Of a stretch of DNA of 64,000 nucleotides, positions 63,557 to 64,000 are shown in pieces (position 1 is the first letter of the stretch; the number at the start of each line of letters is the position of its first letter). The DNA is from an uncultured Bacilli bacterium (GTDB lineage Bacteria; Bacillota_I; Bacilli_A; RF39; UBA660), in assembly GCA_910586865.1 (NCBI GenBank), contig CAJUIY010000001.1, positions 22,500-86,499 of the forward strand, given 5' to 3'. Under the pieces are notes generated by a model. That model saw only the letters and a program-made list of their open reading frames with translations. It was not told the origin of the DNA and did no database searches. A program made the translations under genes and the position numbers.

Positions 63557-63802
63557 TCATCTCTTTCTTCGCCTCTTTAAAACACTTGGTTTTTCTTCTC
63601 TTAAGTAAGATAACAAATTTTCACTACTATTTAAATTAATATCCTCTTGATTCACATTACCTAAAAGATAATTATAATGAATTGTTAACAATTCTCTTTG
63701 AGCATCTTCATTCATTTTATAGGCCTCATGAACAAGCGTCACAACACTACTATATGTGATACTAACATCTATGAAATTATCAAAAAATATTAGATAGCCC
63801 AT
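63557..63802 (-). CDS. Hypothetical protein
   Basis: 81 residues from an ATG with AGGAGGTATACA upstream, mixed charged helices, and a basic tail (KPSVLKRRRKR). It ends seven bases before the mazG-type gene, so the two are one operon. No family recognised. Confidence 0.6.
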   Translation of the reverse strand: MGYLIFFDNFIDVSITYSSVVTLVHEAYKMNEDAQRELLTIHYNYLLGNVNQEDINLNSSENLLSYLREEKPSVLKRRRKR

Positions 63803-64000
63803 TGTATACCTCCTATATATTATATTTTAATATAACCTATTTTTTAGTAAATTCCTCTATTTGTACGTTATAAATTTTTTCATCCTTCTTCTATTTTTAT
63901 TTTAATACAATTTTTTTCTATTGAAAAGAATTTCTTCATAGTATTCTTGTATGATATATATAGTCAGTTTACAAGAGAGATTTTGTATGTTATTACTGAC

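Noticed and set aside
1..64000. tRNA, rRNA or CRISPR arrays
   Set aside because: I found no cloverleaf, rRNA segment or regularly spaced direct repeats; the T-box leaders were the only large structured RNAs besides the rpsD leader.

Overview
The window is very AT-rich Gram-positive DNA with strong AGGAGG-type ribosome binding sites, rho-independent terminators and T-box leaders. Its core genes are those of the class Bacilli: ezrA, whiA, yvcK, ytxG/ytxH-like genes, femX-type ligases, SpoVB/MurJ-like flippase, lgt, clpP, yihA and der. Four sporulation genes (spoIVA, an alpha/beta-type SASP gene, spoVIF and cse60) show that the lineage makes, or recently made, endospores. I infer a gut-type, reduced-genome member of the Bacilli (Erysipelotrichales/RF39-like). 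No tRNA, rRNA or CRISPR array was seen.

Layout. 1-5.4 kb: minus-strand genes (nuclease fragment, HU, two membrane proteins, a Nudix hydrolase, unknown proteins). 5.4-7.3 kb: plus-strand der operon and spoVIF. 7.5-9.9 kb: an HExxH protein and a complete IS3/IS150-type insertion sequence that carries a long palindrome. 10-19 kb: spoIVA, then convergent minus-strand yihA, nrnA, ackA, SASP, thiI and ezrA. 19-24.8 kb: a broken J-domain gene, rpsD with a structured leader, and a Tyr T-box operon (ImmA-like protein, CYTH protein, TyrRS). 25-30 kb: a SipW-type exported protein, an envelope operon (lipoprotein, acidic protein, DUF948, YtxH) and trmB. 30-37 kb: small coiled-coil protein, two FemX-like ligases, J-domain protein, flippase. 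37-45 kb: cse60, a Leu T-box operon with a 3-TM protein and an unusual LeuRS, and a GH31 glucosidase. 46-58.5 kb: gap, nucleoside kinase, clpP, and the uvrB / uvrA-yvlD-lgt-yvcK-whiA block. 58.5-64 kb: gene-poor DNA with a decayed gdpP fragment, then exoA, an HD protein, a TPR protein and an interrupted mazG.

The most striking single object is leuS. Its CP1 editing domain carries two complete Nudix hydrolase domains, each with an intact Nudix box, inserted one after the other near the end of CP1. I know of no standard bacterial LeuRS with this architecture.

A second pattern runs through the window. At least six genes are broken by what looks like loss of one A from an A-rich run (near 5293, 19232, 30494, 30652, 36741 and 45971; a seventh near 42412 is similar). 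Two further genes carry single in-frame stops (63481 and 59851). This is either homopolymer undercalling in the assembly or real gene decay, and it affects how many of the 'hypothetical' genes should be read.
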